Shown piece after piece: positions 31,376 through 41,094 of a stretch of 64,000 nt of DNA (positions are counted from its first letter, which is position 1; each line of letters opens with the position of its first letter). Origin of the DNA: Spirabiliibacterium falconis. GTDB lineage: Bacteria; Pseudomonadota; Gammaproteobacteria; Enterobacterales; Pasteurellaceae. The DNA is taken from the NCBI RefSeq assembly GCF_014885015.1, contig NZ_JABMIJ010000013.1, forward strand, positions 1 through 64,000, read 5' to 3'. A program made the translations under genes and the position numbers. A model generated the notes under the pieces. The model was not told the DNA's origin, made no database searches, and worked only from the letters and a program-made list of their open reading frames with translations.

Positions 31376-33814
31376 TTATTCATCATCTGTTTCATTTTCG
31401 AGTGCACGCTCAACTGCACTGACAATGGTCATATGCACTTCACTCGACATCAACGCACGCAAAATCAAATTAAGCTCTTCCACTTTGGTTGGATTTGCCT
31501 GATCATTATCAAGAAAATAACCATTGTCTTTCAAGCTCGCAATAAATGTTGAAAATACCGCTTTGTCGAAAAACTCTGGCGCATTAATGCCATGCAATAC
31601 CGATAATCGTTGTGCGACCGATTGACTTTCACGCTCTAGGCGATTACGCGAAATCGTCGGATCAGCTTGTAAGAAATTCAACGTAATATAGTAACGCTGC
31701 ATAATTTCGCGTACATTTGCCGCCAATAGTTGGAGACTGCGAATACGGCGTTTATTGATCGCGAGCAATGTTTCACGTCGCACAATGAGTTCTTGACGTT
31801 CGAGCTCATCAATCAACTGTTTTACCACGCGCTCAACATCATCTGGCTCAAAGTCTAAGAATAGCTCTGCTTTCAAAAATGGATACAGTTTCTCAATACC
31901 TTTTAATAACAGCCCTTGTGCAATGGCTTCATGGTGCATTACAATCGAGGCTATTAACGATGGTAATACAAATAAGTGTTTAATATTATTACGATAATAC
32001 GTCATCAATACCGCAGACGCACGCTCAAGTCGGATAATCTCCCCGAAATTATCTTGTTCGACAATAATACCAACTTTATCCAAGCTGAGTACATGTTCTA
32101 ACATCTCTTGTGGCGATTCTTGTGGCACAATCACATCGTGGCTATAACGCACATTCGTTAGCAATTGTTGGTAACACGTTAATTGCGATAATAATTGCTC
32201 ACGCGTCAACGCACGCTGACGGGAAGACAGCAGGATTGTACCGATTAAATTCATTGCATTAATCGCAGCTGCATTATTAATATTACGCATTACGTCCGTT
32301 GCAATGTTATCCACAATTTGTGGTAACCATGTTTTACTTTCCTCTTGTGCTTGCGGCTCTTTCCAATTTGGGTAATGCGTATTTAAATAGCTATTTAAGG
32401 TAATTGGTTCGCCAAAATTCACATAACCTTTTCCCATATTGCGTAATTTTTTAATCACACGTAATACCAAACCCGCACTTTCTTTTTCTTTTGCCACACC
32501 ACGTAGTTCTTTGGCATAAGTATCCACTTCTAGCACGTGTTCATAACCAATATACACTGGCACAAGGCTAATTGGACGAGTATGCCCCTCCAGTAAAGCC
32601 TGCAACGTCATTGATAACATTCCTGTTTTGGGTGCAAGCAAGCACCCTGTTCGCGAACGCCCGCCTTCGATGAAAAATTCAACCGAATAACCTCGCTGAA
32701 ACAGTTCTGAAAGATATTGCCGAAATACGCTCGAATATAAGCGATTGCCGCTGAATGTACGACGAATGAAAAATGCTCCCCAGCGACGAAAACGTCCGCC
32801 AACAGGCCAAAAATTCAGATTAATACCCGCAGCAATATGTGGTGGGAATAAACCTTGATGATACAACACATAAGAAAGTAGCAAATAGTCAATATGGCTA
32901 CGATGGCACGGAATATACACCACCTCATGCCCTTCAATGGCAAGTTTTCGCACTCTATCTGCGTGTTGCACTTCGATACCACGATACAGTTTATTCCATA
33001 ACCAGCCTAAAAAACGATCCGCCATACGCAAACTTTCATAACTCATATTGGCGGCAATTTCGTGCAGAATCGCTTGCGCATTCTGATAAGCCTTAGCTTC
33101 ATGAATTTTTTTGGTTTTGGCTTCATCTAATATTGCACGTTGTACCGCGTCAGATTGCAAAATTTTACTAAACATCGCTTGGCGATTCGGTAAACGTGGT
33201 CCAGTCGTTGACATGCGTTGCTTGGCGAAATGAATTTTCGCCACTCGTGTTAATTTGCGTGCAATTTCATCATCATTGCCCTGCACTTGCACCATATCAC
33301 GCATCGCCACAGCAGGTGAAAATCGCACAAAATTATCACGCCCAAACCACAAAATTGCCCATAATTTTTGTAACGGACCTAAAAAGCGTAAATGTGCAAC
33401 TTTCTTCTCATACCCTGGTGCACGCCCCCACAATACGGAAACAGGGACAATTTGCACATTAAGCTCATGACTTTCACGTTGTAATTCAAAGTAACGCGAG
33501 AAAAATTCACGCACATTTTGATCAACGTGTTTTGATTTAAAAAAACGCCGTCCTTTATCTAAAAAAACATAACGTGGCATCTGCATACCCGCAATGTCAT
33601 TCATCTCTAGCGGATCTGGTAGCCCCAATTGCTGACAATTTTGTTGTAAAATCAATAAATCAGTTTGTGACGTGTATGGTAATAAATAAACGACTGGATT
33701 GCTCGTATCCAGTTCTAACTCTGCTATGGGATCATTTGGAATAGGGCTCGTTTTGACCAAAAAAGACAATACAAAACGTATCATTTCACGATAAAGCGTC
33801 AATAAAACAGACAT
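31376..33814 (-). CDS. plsB: Glycerol-3-phosphate acyltransferase PlsB
   Basis: An 812-residue inner-membrane enzyme that acylates sn-glycerol-3-phosphate at position 1, the first step of phospholipid synthesis. The acyltransferase block has the catalytic [13 protein letters not shown] (His304, Asp309), then [27 protein letters not shown] and VPVYIGYE. The length matches E. coli PlsB. It is divergent from lexA, with about 210 bp between starts, an arrangement also found in E. coli and H. influenzae. Confidence 0.96.
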   Translation of the reverse strand: MSVLLTLYREMIRFVLSFLVKTSPIPNDPIAELELDTSNPVVYLLPYTSQTDLLILQQNCQQLGLPDPLEMNDIAGMQMPRYVFLDKGRRFFKSKHVDQNVREFFSRYFELQRESHELNVQIVPVSVLWGRAPGYEKKVAHLRFLGPLQKLWAILWFGRDNFVRFSPAVAMRDMVQVQGNDDEIARKLTRVAKIHFAKQRMSTTGPRLPNRQAMFSKILQSDAVQRAILDEAKTKKIHEAKAYQNAQAILHEIAANMSYESLRMADRFLGWLWNKLYRGIEVQHADRVRKLAIEGHEVVYIPCHRSHIDYLLLSYVLYHQGLFPPHIAAGINLNFWPVGGRFRRWGAFFIRRTFSGNRLYSSVFRQYLSELFQRGYSVEFFIEGGRSRTGCLLAPKTGMLSMTLQALLEGHTRPISLVPVYIGYEHVLEVDTYAKELRGVAKEKESAGLVLRVIKKLRNMGKGYVNFGEPITLNSYLNTHYPNWKEPQAQEESKTWLPQIVDNIATDVMRNINNAAAINAMNLIGTILLSSRQRALTREQLLSQLTCYQQLLTNVRYSHDVIVPQESPQEMLEHVLSLDKVGIIVEQDNFGEIIRLERASAVLMTYYRNNIKHLFVLPSLIASIVMHHEAIAQGLLLKGIEKLYPFLKAELFLDFEPDDVERVVKQLIDELERQELIVRRETLLAINKRRIRSLQLLAANVREIMQRYYITLNFLQADPTISRNRLERESQSVAQRLSVLHGINAPEFFDKAVFSTFIASLKDNGYFLDNDQANPTKVEELNLILRALMSSEVHMTIVSAVERALENETDDE

Positions 33815-33979
33815 ATCAAATCCATACCATCAAGATGAGAAATAAAAAATGATTTTACTATAAAAAATCACTGTTTGGGATAAATAATGCCCCTGACCGC
33901 ACTTTGTGCTTTTTTTCGTGAACTACTGCACAGAAAAGGCAATATATTTGTACAAAATCTCATTGCACATCTCTCTATT

Positions 33980-33995
33980 CTGTATATAATATCAG
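33980..33995 (+). promoter_or_regulatory. LexA (SOS) box 1
   Basis: CTGTATATAATATCAG fits the CTG-N10-CAG SOS-box pattern with an AT-rich centre. It lies 30 bases before the lexA start. Confidence 0.8.
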
Positions 33996-34000
33996 TAAAA

Positions 34001-34016
34001 CTGTATAAACGAACAG
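34001..34016 (+). promoter_or_regulatory. LexA (SOS) box 2
   Basis: CTGTATAAACGAACAG fits CTG-N10-CAG. It follows box 1 by 21 bp centre to centre and ends eight bases before the lexA start. Tandem boxes are typical of lexA autoregulation. Confidence 0.8.
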
Positions 34017-34024
34017 GATCAACT

Positions 34025-34663
34025 ATGGCTTCTAAAATACTCACTCCACGTCAGCAACAAGTGTATGATTTTCTTCGTGAACATCTTGAATCGACGGGTA
34101 TGCCGCCAACTCGCATGGAAATTGCCAGAGAACTTGGTTTTCGCTCTGCTAATTCTGCCGAAGAACATCTCAAAGCATTAGCGCGCAAAGGTGTCATCGA
34201 AATTTTATCGGGCACTTCACGCGGCATTCGTCTCCTACTGGAAGATGATACCCGCACACCGGAGCAAGAAGAAGAGGGACTACCACTGATCGGGCGGGTG
34301 GCCGCAGGTGAGCCTATTTTGGCGCAAGAACATATTGAAAGCACATATCAAATTGATCCAAACATGTTTACGCCCCAAGCGCACTTTTTACTGAAAGTGT
34401 ATGGTATGTCAATGAAAGATGTCGGAATTATGGACGGTGATATGCTTGCCGTGCATCGCACTAAAGATGTGCGAAATGGTCAAATTGTTGTCGCGCGTAT
34501 CGACGATGACGTGACCGTAAAACGGCTTGAGAAAAAAGGCTCAACAGTCTATCTTCATCCAGAAAATGACGAGCTTTCTCCCATCGTGGTGGACTTACGC
34601 CACCAATCATTAGAAATAGAAGGTATTGCTGTTGGCATCATTCGTAATAATGCATGGATGTAA
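34025..34663 (+). CDS. lexA: SOS repressor LexA
   Basis: A 212-residue repressor-protease. The N-terminal winged helix-turn-helix (about 1-72) has [17 protein letters not shown]; the C-terminal S24 peptidase domain has the Ala94-Gly95 cleavage site (GRVAAGEP), Ser129 (YGMSMKD) and Lys166 (TVKRLE). RecA filaments trigger self-cleavage. The reading frame extends 46 codons upstream, but ATG 34025 with its AGGA site and homology is the real start; the upstream stretch is operator DNA. Two SOS boxes overlap the promoter. Confidence 0.97.
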   Translation: MASKILTPRQQQVYDFLREHLESTGMPPTRMEIARELGFRSANSAEEHLKALARKGVIEILSGTSRGIRLLLEDDTRTPEQEEEGLPLIGRVAAGEPILAQEHIESTYQIDPNMFTPQAHFLLKVYGMSMKDVGIMDGDMLAVHRTKDVRNGQIVVARIDDDVTVKRLEKKGSTVYLHPENDELSPIVVDLRHQSLEIEGIAVGIIRNNAWM

Positions 34664-34668
34664 TGAAT

Positions 34669-34703
34669 AAAAAGCGTGTCATTAAGTCCAAAACACGCTT
34701 TTT
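34669..34703 (+). terminator. lexA terminator
   Basis: An 11-bp stem AAAAAGCGTGT / ACACGCTTTTT with a 13-base loop, six bases after the lexA stop codon. The A-rich and T-rich flanks let it also serve the convergent tonB operon. Confidence 0.8.
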
Positions 34704-34715
34704 ATGAAAGTGCAG

Positions 34716-35507
34716 TTAGCGCAAGGTAAAATCAATGGGTACCGTAACTAAACTATTCATGCCAGCAGGACGTGGACCAACAGGTCTCGCTGCATTCACG
34801 GCTTGCAGTGCCAATTTATCAAGTTCAGCAAAGCCCGATGATTTCGCAACACTCGCTCCCGTTATCGTACCATTTGGCGATAACGTAAAGCGAATGATCA
34901 CTTTCCCTTGTTGACGCATCATTTTTGCACGTTGTGAATAACGTTTATTACGTTCAATCTCTCGGCGTAATTGACGGCGATAATCGTCGATCTGTGCACC
35001 ACCTTGCCCAATGACAGCTTGATTACTGCTTTTCGCACCTGCCGCCAAACTTGAGTTGGCTTGATTTGGACTATTCACTGTCCGCTCACCAGAAACCGCA
35101 CTTTGTGTTTTTTGCTTAGTGGGTTTTTCCTGCACTTTTTTTACTGGCTTTTTAGGTGCTGGCTTTGGTTTTGGCTTCGGATTTTCTTTCTTTTTTTCTA
35201 CTTTAGGTTTTTCTACAGGTTTTGGTAATACCGTTGGATCTGGAATTTCCTCTTTAGGCTCTTCTTTAGGCTGCTCCTCAGGTTCTGGGTCAGGCTCTGT
35301 TTGCTCCTGTACAACAGGCTCAGGCTGCTTTTGCGCTTGAATCATTGCCATCACCATCTCCATTGAAATACTGTCACTGGGATTTTGTACAGCAATGCCG
35401 TTTATACTTTGATCATCGGTGTTCGCTATCGCCATAATCACAGCAGAGGCAACCGCCGAGTGCAGCAACAAAGATCCTGCAAAACCAACAAGCGAACGCC
35501 CTTTCAT
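34716..35507 (-). CDS. tonB: Energy-transducing protein TonB
   Basis: A 263-residue TonB. An N-terminal membrane anchor (about 8-27) precedes a long Pro/Glu then Pro/Lys spacer (about 60-130, with PKPKPKPAPKKPVKK) that spans the periplasm. A C-terminal domain (about 170-263, RYSQRAKMMRQQGKVIIRF, then GFAELDKLALQAVNAARP) contacts TonB boxes of outer-membrane receptors. It couples proton motive force to uptake of haem, iron carriers and the like. One base separates it from exbD; order exbB-exbD-tonB as in Haemophilus. Confidence 0.95.
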   Translation of the reverse strand: MKGRSLVGFAGSLLLHSAVASAVIMAIANTDDQSINGIAVQNPSDSISMEMVMAMIQAQKQPEPVVQEQTEPDPEPEEQPKEEPKEEIPDPTVLPKPVEKPKVEKKKENPKPKPKPAPKKPVKKVQEKPTKQKTQSAVSGERTVNSPNQANSSLAAGAKSSNQAVIGQGGAQIDDYRRQLRREIERNKRYSQRAKMMRQQGKVIIRFTLSPNGTITGASVAKSSGFAELDKLALQAVNAARPVGPRPAGMNSLVTVPIDFTLR

Positions 35508-35508
35508 A

Positions 35509-35895
35509 TTACTGCCCTTCTTCCTTAATGGTCACAATAGCCACATTTTTAATCTCATATTTTGAGAATAAGTTGGTTACATTCACAAATTGCTGAAATG
35601 GCGTTGCGGCATCAACTTTTAGTGTCACTTTTTGACTTTTATCCCACTTAGCGATCTCTTGCTCTAATTGTGCATGATCAATCGGTTTGTCATTAAAGTA
35701 CCATTTTCCATCGTCAGTAATGGTCAACAATTTCGCCAAATCATCTGCTTTCATCGTAACATTATGGCTTGATTTTGGTACATTAACTTGAATTTTTCCT
35801 TGTGTAATAAATGATGCAGTCACCAACACAATAGCAAGCAATACCAGCATAATGTCAAGGAAAGGGACAATATTAATTTCATCAAATTTTTTCAT
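35509..35895 (-). CDS. exbD: Biopolymer transport protein ExbD
   Basis: A 128-residue subunit of the ExbB-ExbD motor. One membrane helix (about 9-29) carries the conserved proton-channel Asp in [19 protein letters not shown] periplasmic domain follows. It is slightly short against E. coli ExbD (141). It starts 11 bases after exbB. Confidence 0.95.
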   Translation of the reverse strand: MKKFDEINIVPFLDIMLVLLAIVLVTASFITQGKIQVNVPKSSHNVTMKADDLAKLLTITDDGKWYFNDKPIDHAQLEQEIAKWDKSQKVTLKVDAATPFQQFVNVTNLFSKYEIKNVAIVTIKEEGQ

Positions 35896-35906
35896 CTAGC
35901 CCCTCT

Positions 35907-36359
35907 CTACCGCACTTTTTGCTGTTCTTGTAAGGCATACCACTTCATTTTATTGACATCCACCTTGCGATTAAGGCCGTTATAAAACACCATTGATGGG
36001 ATCGCAACCAAAATCCCTACCGCAGTGGCTTTTAACGCAAGCGATAAATTCACCATAATTGATGCAGCATCAATATCGCCGCCAGCTTGCCCCATCGTAT
36101 AGAAGGTCAATAAAATGCCAATTACTGTGCCTAGCAAGCCAACATAAGGCGCATTCGAGCCAATAATGGCAATTGGGGTTAAATTGCGTGTTAAGTCGAT
36201 TTCAAGATCGTGGATAGTGGCATAATTCGCTACATTGACGCTGGAAAAAAAGAGGATTCGTTCAATCACTTTCCACACCATAATAAAACTCATCAATGCC
36301 AGTGTGCCTAAAATAATATAATCCGTATATTGCTCTAAAAACTCAAATAGTGCGTCCAT
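35907..36359 (-). CDS. exbB: Biopolymer transport protein ExbB
   Basis: A 150-residue ExbB of the short Haemophilus type. Three membrane segments are visible; the conserved block [19 protein letters not shown] and the following [19 protein letters not shown] form the motor core. The ATG at 36359 with a GAGG site is preferred to a TTG five codons earlier, and gives the same length as H. influenzae ExbB. It is first in exbB-exbD-tonB, with a Fur-like box just upstream. Confidence 0.94.
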   Translation of the reverse strand: MDALFEFLEQYTDYIILGTLALMSFIMVWKVIERILFFSSVNVANYATIHDLEIDLTRNLTPIAIIGSNAPYVGLLGTVIGILLTFYTMGQAGGDIDAASIMVNLSLALKATAVGILVAIPSMVFYNGLNRKVDVNKMKWYALQEQQKVR

Positions 36360-36388
36360 AGCTGCCTCAAACAAACCGAAATCTTATT

Positions 36389-36407
36389 GATAATTAGTTT
36401 CATTATT
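36389..36407 (-). promoter_or_regulatory. Candidate Fur box of exbB-exbD-tonB
   Basis: On the minus strand AATAATGAAACTAATTATC matches the 19-bp Fur consensus GATAATGATAATCATTATC at 15 positions. It ends 29 bases before the exbB ATG, where it would cover the promoter, and the operon function (iron and haem uptake) fits. Confidence 0.65.
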
Positions 36408-36580
36408 ATATCAGTACAAATGAAAGGCGCAATGTTAATCGCATTTTTTGCTCAAAACTAACGCAAATTCAATCAAAGTGCGGTTAATATGATACATTCA
36501 ACCTAATCTATGCATTAGCATTAATTAACATCAGTCCATTAGATTGTGGCAATAATAAGAAATAATGGGGGGATAATAAA

Positions 36581-36603
36581 AAAGTGCGGTCAAACCGCAC
36601 TTT
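36581..36603 (-). terminator. Paired-USS terminator of DUF2892 gene
   Basis: AAAGTGCGGT / ACCGCACTTT with a 3-base spacer, directly after the stop codon at 36606. The minus-strand end runs into T residues. Confidence 0.75.
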
Positions 36604-36605
36604 CA

Positions 36606-36818
36606 TTATTCTTCTTCAAGTTCTTCTTCGGGTACATAAGGGCAGGTTGAAAATCCTGCACATTGATAGGCCACACAGTAACCGATAACGCCAGACATCG
36701 CCAGCACAACACCGATATAGCCCCACGGACCAATAACCTTCATTGCACTTAGTAAACATAGCAATGCACCAATAATAATTCTAATTGCACGATCTGGACG
36801 ACCGATATTTTTTCGCAT
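36606..36818 (-). CDS. DUF2892 small membrane protein
   Basis: A 70-residue protein made of an amphipathic start (MRKNIGRPDRAIR), two membrane helices (about 14-30, 34-52) and a short tail with Cys residues (YQCAGFSTCPYVP) and an acidic end. This is the whole DUF2892 module, the same fold that anchors the YgaP-like rhodanese at 10005-10520. Here it stands alone. The ATG at 36818 has AAGGAGG nearby, so the nine upstream codons are excluded. Function unknown. Confidence 0.8.
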   Translation of the reverse strand: MRKNIGRPDRAIRIIIGALLCLLSAMKVIGPWGYIGVVLAMSGVIGYCVAYQCAGFSTCPYVPEEELEEE

Positions 36819-36952
36819 AAATACCTCCTTTAGGCATTGGGGCAAAAGCCTCGAAAGGTGAAAAGTGAAGTGTTTTATACTTTTATCTAAATTCTTTTTA
36901 ACCTGTTTATAACAACCTTGTCAATTATTGAATACGCAAATTGCGAGCAAGA

Positions 36953-38290
36953 TCAACTAATTTCACTAAATGTTACAAGCACTTTAAAACCGCTGGGCTC
37001 ACGATTAGTGTAATGAATGGTAAATCGATGCAATTGTGCAATTCGCTCAACAATAGATAGACCAAGCCCTGCTCCTTTTTCATTTTGACCAGCAGGACGG
37101 TAAAAACGATGCCCTAATTTTTCAATATGTTCATCTGCCACACCGTCGCCATTATCTTGTACGATGAATTGCCGTTCATCCAAAATAAGGTCAATATGGC
37201 TATAATTTGGGCAATAATTAATCGCATTATTAATTAAATTCCGTATGAGTACTGTCAATAGCACTGGCTGCCCTTGCACAGATGGTGCGTCATGCTCAAT
37301 GAAATCGATCGTAATCTGTTTTTGTTCAGCGAATGGCATTTCATGTACAATGACGTCATGAATCAGCTCTCCCCAATTAATCGTAACAGTGTCAACTAAC
37401 TCATTCACATGATCTAAGCGCGACAACATCAGCAATTGCTCAATCAATTGGCTCGCCCGCTCAACCCCATACGTCAGTTGATGCAGTGCTTGTTGACGTA
37501 CACGATCTGGGCAGTTGGGCAATTGTGCGATTTCTGTTTGCACACGAAGTGCAGTTAAAGGACTGCGTAATTCGTGAGCCGCATCAGACGTGAAACGACG
37601 CTCTCGTTCGAAGAGGTGTGCTGTACGTATGATAAAGTGATTTAAACTCGCTACAAGTGGTGTGATTTCGCTTGGTAGATGTGCATTGTCTAACGGCGAA
37701 TTGTCTAGTGGTGAACGTTGATGAAGCTGTTGTTGTAATCGCTTCAGTGATTTTAATTCAGCATTAACGACGAAAAAAATCAGCAAAAGCAAGATCGGTA
37801 AGCCCGCAAGCCAGATCCATAGTTGCCCCAAAACCAGCTTTTCTACTAGGTCATCTCGATAATCTTGCGCTTGTCCGACTGCGATAAACAGCCGCCCTCG
37901 TTGCGTAGGCAACCAAAATACACGCCAAGATTCGCCATTAATCTGCTGTACACCAAAGCCTTTTTTCGGCTTAAATTGCAAAAAATTGCCTTGATCACCG
38001 TCGCTAAATAGCCTATCACCTTGTGCATTAAACAGTGCAAAGCTAATTGCGTCATCATCACCATGGTATTTTTTATGTAAAAATCGTCCAGGAGGGGGGA
38101 GAGGACGAGAAAAACGATCGTGTAAATTAGAACTTGCAAGCCGCTGAGCAAATAAAATTTGTTGTCGATCAAACACTTTATCCGCTTCTTCTTTTGCCGT
38201 AAACCAAGCTACTGCACTGGCGACAATCCATAAAAGCAACGTCGCAAGAGACAGTATAAGAATCAACCGCAAACGTAAACTAGTTTTCAT
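36953..38290 (-). CDS. qseC: Sensor histidine kinase QseC/FirS-like
   Basis: A 445-residue inner-membrane sensor. Membrane helices at about 7-30 and 157-176 flank a periplasmic domain (about 31-156) that ends with DYRDD (143-147). The cytoplasmic part has a HAMP-like segment, the phospho-acceptor His239 in DAAHELRSPLTALR, and the ATPase N and G boxes (LINNAINYC, DNGDGVADEH, GAGLGLSIVERIA). QseC homologues of Aggregatibacter and H. influenzae FirS respond to ferrous iron through a similar Y-R-acidic motif. Overlaps the regulator gene by 11 bases. Confidence 0.9.
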   Translation of the reverse strand: MKTSLRLRLILILSLATLLLWIVASAVAWFTAKEEADKVFDRQQILFAQRLASSNLHDRFSRPLPPPGRFLHKKYHGDDDAISFALFNAQGDRLFSDGDQGNFLQFKPKKGFGVQQINGESWRVFWLPTQRGRLFIAVGQAQDYRDDLVEKLVLGQLWIWLAGLPILLLLIFFVVNAELKSLKRLQQQLHQRSPLDNSPLDNAHLPSEITPLVASLNHFIIRTAHLFERERRFTSDAAHELRSPLTALRVQTEIAQLPNCPDRVRQQALHQLTYGVERASQLIEQLLMLSRLDHVNELVDTVTINWGELIHDVIVHEMPFAEQKQITIDFIEHDAPSVQGQPVLLTVLIRNLINNAINYCPNYSHIDLILDERQFIVQDNGDGVADEHIEKLGHRFYRPAGQNEKGAGLGLSIVERIAQLHRFTIHYTNREPSGFKVLVTFSEIS

Positions 38291-38948
38291 TGCAATTTCC
38301 TAAACGATAGCCTATGCCATGAACCGTTTTAATAAGTGTATTACCCAGTTTTTTACGCAGGTGGTGAATATGTACTTCTATCGCATTACTACTAACTTCA
38401 CTGTTCCAATTGTGTAACTTTTCTTCAATGAATGTGCGGGTTAACGTGCGGTTTTTATGCTGTAGAAACAGACTTAATACCTGCCACTCCATCGCAGTCA
38501 GTGCAATATCTTTACCATTAACGCTGACACGATAGTTTTGACGATCAACACGAATATTGCCATATTCTATTATGGGATGAACCGTCCCTGTCCGTCGCCG
38601 AATCAACGCCTCAAGACGAGCTACTAGTTCTGTCAGTGCGAAAGGTTTGCATAAATAATCATCAGCACCTTGTTTCAACCCTTCTACACGCTGATCGATA
38701 CTATCTCGTGCAGTAAGAATAAGTACTGGTGTATCATCGTGTTTTGCACGCCAGTGGCGCAAAATGTCAATACCATCCATTTCGGGCAATGTCAAATCCA
38801 ATACTACTGCGTCATAAGGCGCACTCATCAGTGCATGAAAACCTGTTTTTCCACTGCAAAACCAATCTACACTAAAACCAAAGTGGGTTAGCCCAACGTT
38901 GATTCCATCACCAATTATCTTATCATCTTCGATGACTAAAATTCGCAT
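38280..38948 (-). CDS. qseB: Response regulator QseB/FirR-like
   Basis: A 222-residue OmpR-family regulator. The receiver domain has the acidic pocket VIEDDK (Asp8, Asp9), phospho-acceptor Asp51 (VVLDLTLPEMDG) and Lys of DDYLCKPF. The C-terminal winged helix (about 125-222, with SNAIEVHIHHLRKKLG) binds DNA. It lies between ygiW and qseC in the order ygiW-qseB-qseC, conserved in Pasteurellaceae. A direct-repeat site that it may bind lies before ygiW. Confidence 0.92.
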   Translation of the reverse strand: MRILVIEDDKIIGDGINVGLTHFGFSVDWFCSGKTGFHALMSAPYDAVVLDLTLPEMDGIDILRHWRAKHDDTPVLILTARDSIDQRVEGLKQGADDYLCKPFALTELVARLEALIRRRTGTVHPIIEYGNIRVDRQNYRVSVNGKDIALTAMEWQVLSLFLQHKNRTLTRTFIEEKLHNWNSEVSSNAIEVHIHHLRKKLGNTLIKTVHGIGYRLGNCNEN

Positions 38949-38963
38949 CTAACACTCTACATA

Positions 38964-38986
38964 AAAGTGCGGTCTAACCGCACTTT
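38964..38986 (-). terminator. Paired-USS hairpin between ygiW and qseB
   Basis: AAAGTGCGGT / ACCGCACTTT with a 3-base spacer, between the ygiW stop codon and the qseB start. It could end some ygiW transcripts while the rest read into qseBC. Confidence 0.55.
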
Positions 38987-38989
38987 AGT

Positions 38990-39445
38990 TTAATTTGTGG
39001 ATGTTTGCTTCATGACATGGTGAATATACAGCGTCGTTTTTCCCCACGATTTATCCACTTTGCCGACCAATTTCACTTTATCTGTAGGCTGAACAGTTTG
39101 CCCCGCCCACGCACGCTTATCAATTTTGACGCTTGCCTCGCCAGCATCATCTTTGAAGGTAAACTCATCACGCCCTGTCTGTGCAATAATGCCTCCCTCT
39201 AACACCACCATGCTGTGATCATTTAGCGTGCTTATTTTATCACTTGGCGTAACCTGATCTGTGGCGACAAACCCACCTCGTGCTTCTTTGTGTTTAGGGT
39301 CATGCTTTCGCTCATGCTTGTGTGCTTTTGCTACCTTAGGATACGGCTGTGCCTGAGGTTCTGGTAAGTTCGTCTCTGATGCTGCCCACACCGCATTAGC
39401 CGTAAACATTGATAACATCATTGATGCTAATAATACTTTTTTCAT
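38990..39445 (-). CDS. ygiW: YgiW-type periplasmic OB-fold protein
   Basis: A 151-residue BOF-family protein. A signal peptide (MKKVLLASMMLSMFTANAVWA) is followed by a His/Lys-rich low-complexity region (about 36-56, KAHKHERKHDPKHKEARGG) and an OB-fold (about 65-147, SKISTL-like start through VKLVGKVDKSWGKTTLYIHH). The histidine-rich stretch could bind metal. The gene heads the ygiW-qseBC operon; homologues influence stress tolerance and biofilm behaviour in related genera. Its molecular role is not known. Confidence 0.85.
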   Translation of the reverse strand: MKKVLLASMMLSMFTANAVWAASETNLPEPQAQPYPKVAKAHKHERKHDPKHKEARGGFVATDQVTPSDKISTLNDHSMVVLEGGIIAQTGRDEFTFKDDAGEASVKIDKRAWAGQTVQPTDKVKLVGKVDKSWGKTTLYIHHVMKQTSTN

Positions 39446-39507
39446 TGTAATCTCCTATGCCTTATTTTCAATCCCATTGATTGACAGGAGCATTACAACA
39501 AAAAAAT

Positions 39508-39523
39508 CTTAATAAAATCTTAA
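39508..39523. promoter_or_regulatory. CTTAA-N6-CTTAA direct repeat before ygiW
   Basis: A perfect CTTAA repeat with a 6-bp spacer, 63-78 bases upstream of the ygiW ATG and overlapping the stop codon of the neighbouring HAD gene. This is the binding pattern known for QseB/PmrA-type regulators, including QseB of Aggregatibacter at its own ygiW promoter. Confidence 0.65.
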
Positions 39524-40347
39524 GATACGACAAAATCGAACTGTTTGCCTAAAAATTGTGCGATGCTCGGTTGATTATTATCGCCAATAGTACATGTCGC
39601 GTGTGTTTTAACCGCACTTTCAGCATTGCCCATTGCCACACCAAGCCCCACCTGACTCAACATGCTCAAATCGTTATGATTATCACCAAAAGCGATGACC
39701 TGATGCGGTGAAATGTGCCACGATGCGAGTAAAGAAAGCAATCGTCGCCCTTTGGTGTTGCCATAACTTGCAATATCAACCCGATCGAACCACGACCATT
39801 CACAACTAAATTGATCTTCAGGTAGCGTATTAACCACCTTTTGCATCAACGTTGTGTCAGGGTCACTTAACACAAATTTCCAGATGGTTTCCCCACCAGC
39901 AAGCGGCTCATAAAAACTGGTAAGCTGGCGTAATTGCGGGCGTTCATTGACAGGGCAACTCGTCGCCCATTGTTTAAATTTCGCCATATGCGAATTGATC
40001 TCACAAAATGCCATTTCATCACGCGTGTACATCAATAGATGAATGCCAAATTGTTCATTTAATGCGATAATTCGCCGACATTGCGCCCATGTGAGAGGAT
40101 TGGCACTCAGCACTTTTTCCTGTTGATAATCATAGAGATAGGTTCCATTACAGCAAATAATAGGGGTATCTAAACCAAGCTGAGCATGGTAAAAACGTGC
40201 CGCCGTATGATGTCGCCCAGTGACCAGCACGACCTTTATCCCAAGCGACCGCACTTTAGCTATCGCACGGAGATTCTCGGGCAGAATATGCCCTTGCGAA
40301 TTTAATAATGTACCATCTAAATCAAACGCAACGACTCGATAATCCAT
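39520..40347 (-). CDS. ybhA: HAD phosphatase, YbhA-like pyridoxal phosphatase
   Basis: A 275-residue Cof-type HAD hydrolase. Motif I is DLDGTLLN (nucleophile Asp9), motif II VTGRHH, and motif IV GDNHNDLSML with AMGNA downstream. The cap region with CCNGTYLYDY and the CEWSWFDRVDI segment matches E. coli YbhA, which dephosphorylates pyridoxal 5'-phosphate and other sugar phosphates. The substrate is inferred from that similarity. It is in a run with rlmB (9-base gap). Confidence 0.82.
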   Translation of the reverse strand: MDYRVVAFDLDGTLLNSQGHILPENLRAIAKVRSLGIKVVLVTGRHHTAARFYHAQLGLDTPIICCNGTYLYDYQQEKVLSANPLTWAQCRRIIALNEQFGIHLLMYTRDEMAFCEINSHMAKFKQWATSCPVNERPQLRQLTSFYEPLAGGETIWKFVLSDPDTTLMQKVVNTLPEDQFSCEWSWFDRVDIASYGNTKGRRLLSLLASWHISPHQVIAFGDNHNDLSMLSQVGLGVAMGNAESAVKTHATCTIGDNNQPSIAQFLGKQFDFVVS

Positions 40348-40356
40348 TTCATTCTC

Positions 40357-41094
40357 CTAAACACCACGCTGGCGCACAATTTCAAACAAGCACACGCCCG
40401 TTGCGACGGATACATTGAGTGATGACACACTGCCAGCCATCGGAATACTGATAAGCTCATCACAACATTCTCGTGTTAAACGACGCATTCCATCCCCTTC
40501 TGCCCCCATCACCAACGCAATGGCACCCGTCAGTGTCGCTTGATACAAAGTTTGCGTGGCCTCCCCAGCGGTTCCCACGATCCAGACATTGTGCTGATGT
40601 TGTAATTCACGTAACGTACGGGCTAAGTTTGTTACACGAATTAATGGCACCGTTTCTGCCGCCCCACACGCCACTTTACGGGCTGTGGCATTAAGCTGTG
40701 CGGATTTATCTTTAGGCACAATAACCGCTGTTACGCCAGCCGCATCAGCACTGCGTAAACACGCCCCTAAATTATGCGGATCAGTTACGCCATCTAAAAT
40801 CAATAAAAATGGCTTATCTACCTGTTGTAAAGTGCGGTCTAAATCATTTTCATTAAGCTCTTTTTGTGGCTGCACACGCGCCACAATGCCTTGATGATTT
40901 TCGCCATCACATTTTTTATCCAATGCCGCCCGATGGGTCGCCTGTACGGTAATGCCCAAACGTTGTAACTGTGATAAAAGTGCGGTCAGTCGCTTGTCCT
41001 CGCGCCCTTTTAACACAAACACCTCAATAATTCGTTCGGGTGCACGCGCCAGCAATGACGACACCGCATGAATGCCATAAATCACATCTGTCAT
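40357..41094 (-). CDS. rlmB: 23S rRNA (Gm2251) 2'-O-methyltransferase
   Basis: A 245-residue SPOUT-class methyltransferase (TrmH family). The N-terminal substrate-binding domain starts [10 protein letters not shown]. The knotted catalytic domain has [28 protein letters not shown] and [18 protein letters not shown], the three SPOUT motifs. It methylates the ribosomal P-loop nucleotide. Its start overlaps the end of the upstream glycosyltransferase-like gene by four bases (ATGA), so the two are coupled. Confidence 0.95.
   Translation of the reverse strand: MTDVIYGIHAVSSLLARAPERIIEVFVLKGREDKRLTALLSQLQRLGITVQATHRAALDKKCDGENHQGIVARVQPQKELNENDLDRTLQQVDKPFLLILDGVTDPHNLGACLRSADAAGVTAVIVPKDKSAQLNATARKVACGAAETVPLIRVTNLARTLRELQHQHNVWIVGTAGEATQTLYQATLTGAIALVMGAEGDGMRRLTRECCDELISIPMAGSVSSLNVSVATGVCLFEIVRQRGV

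Noticed and set aside
33887-34024. An N-terminal extension of LexA
   Set aside because: The stretch contains the two SOS boxes and promoter, and LexA homology starts at 34025.
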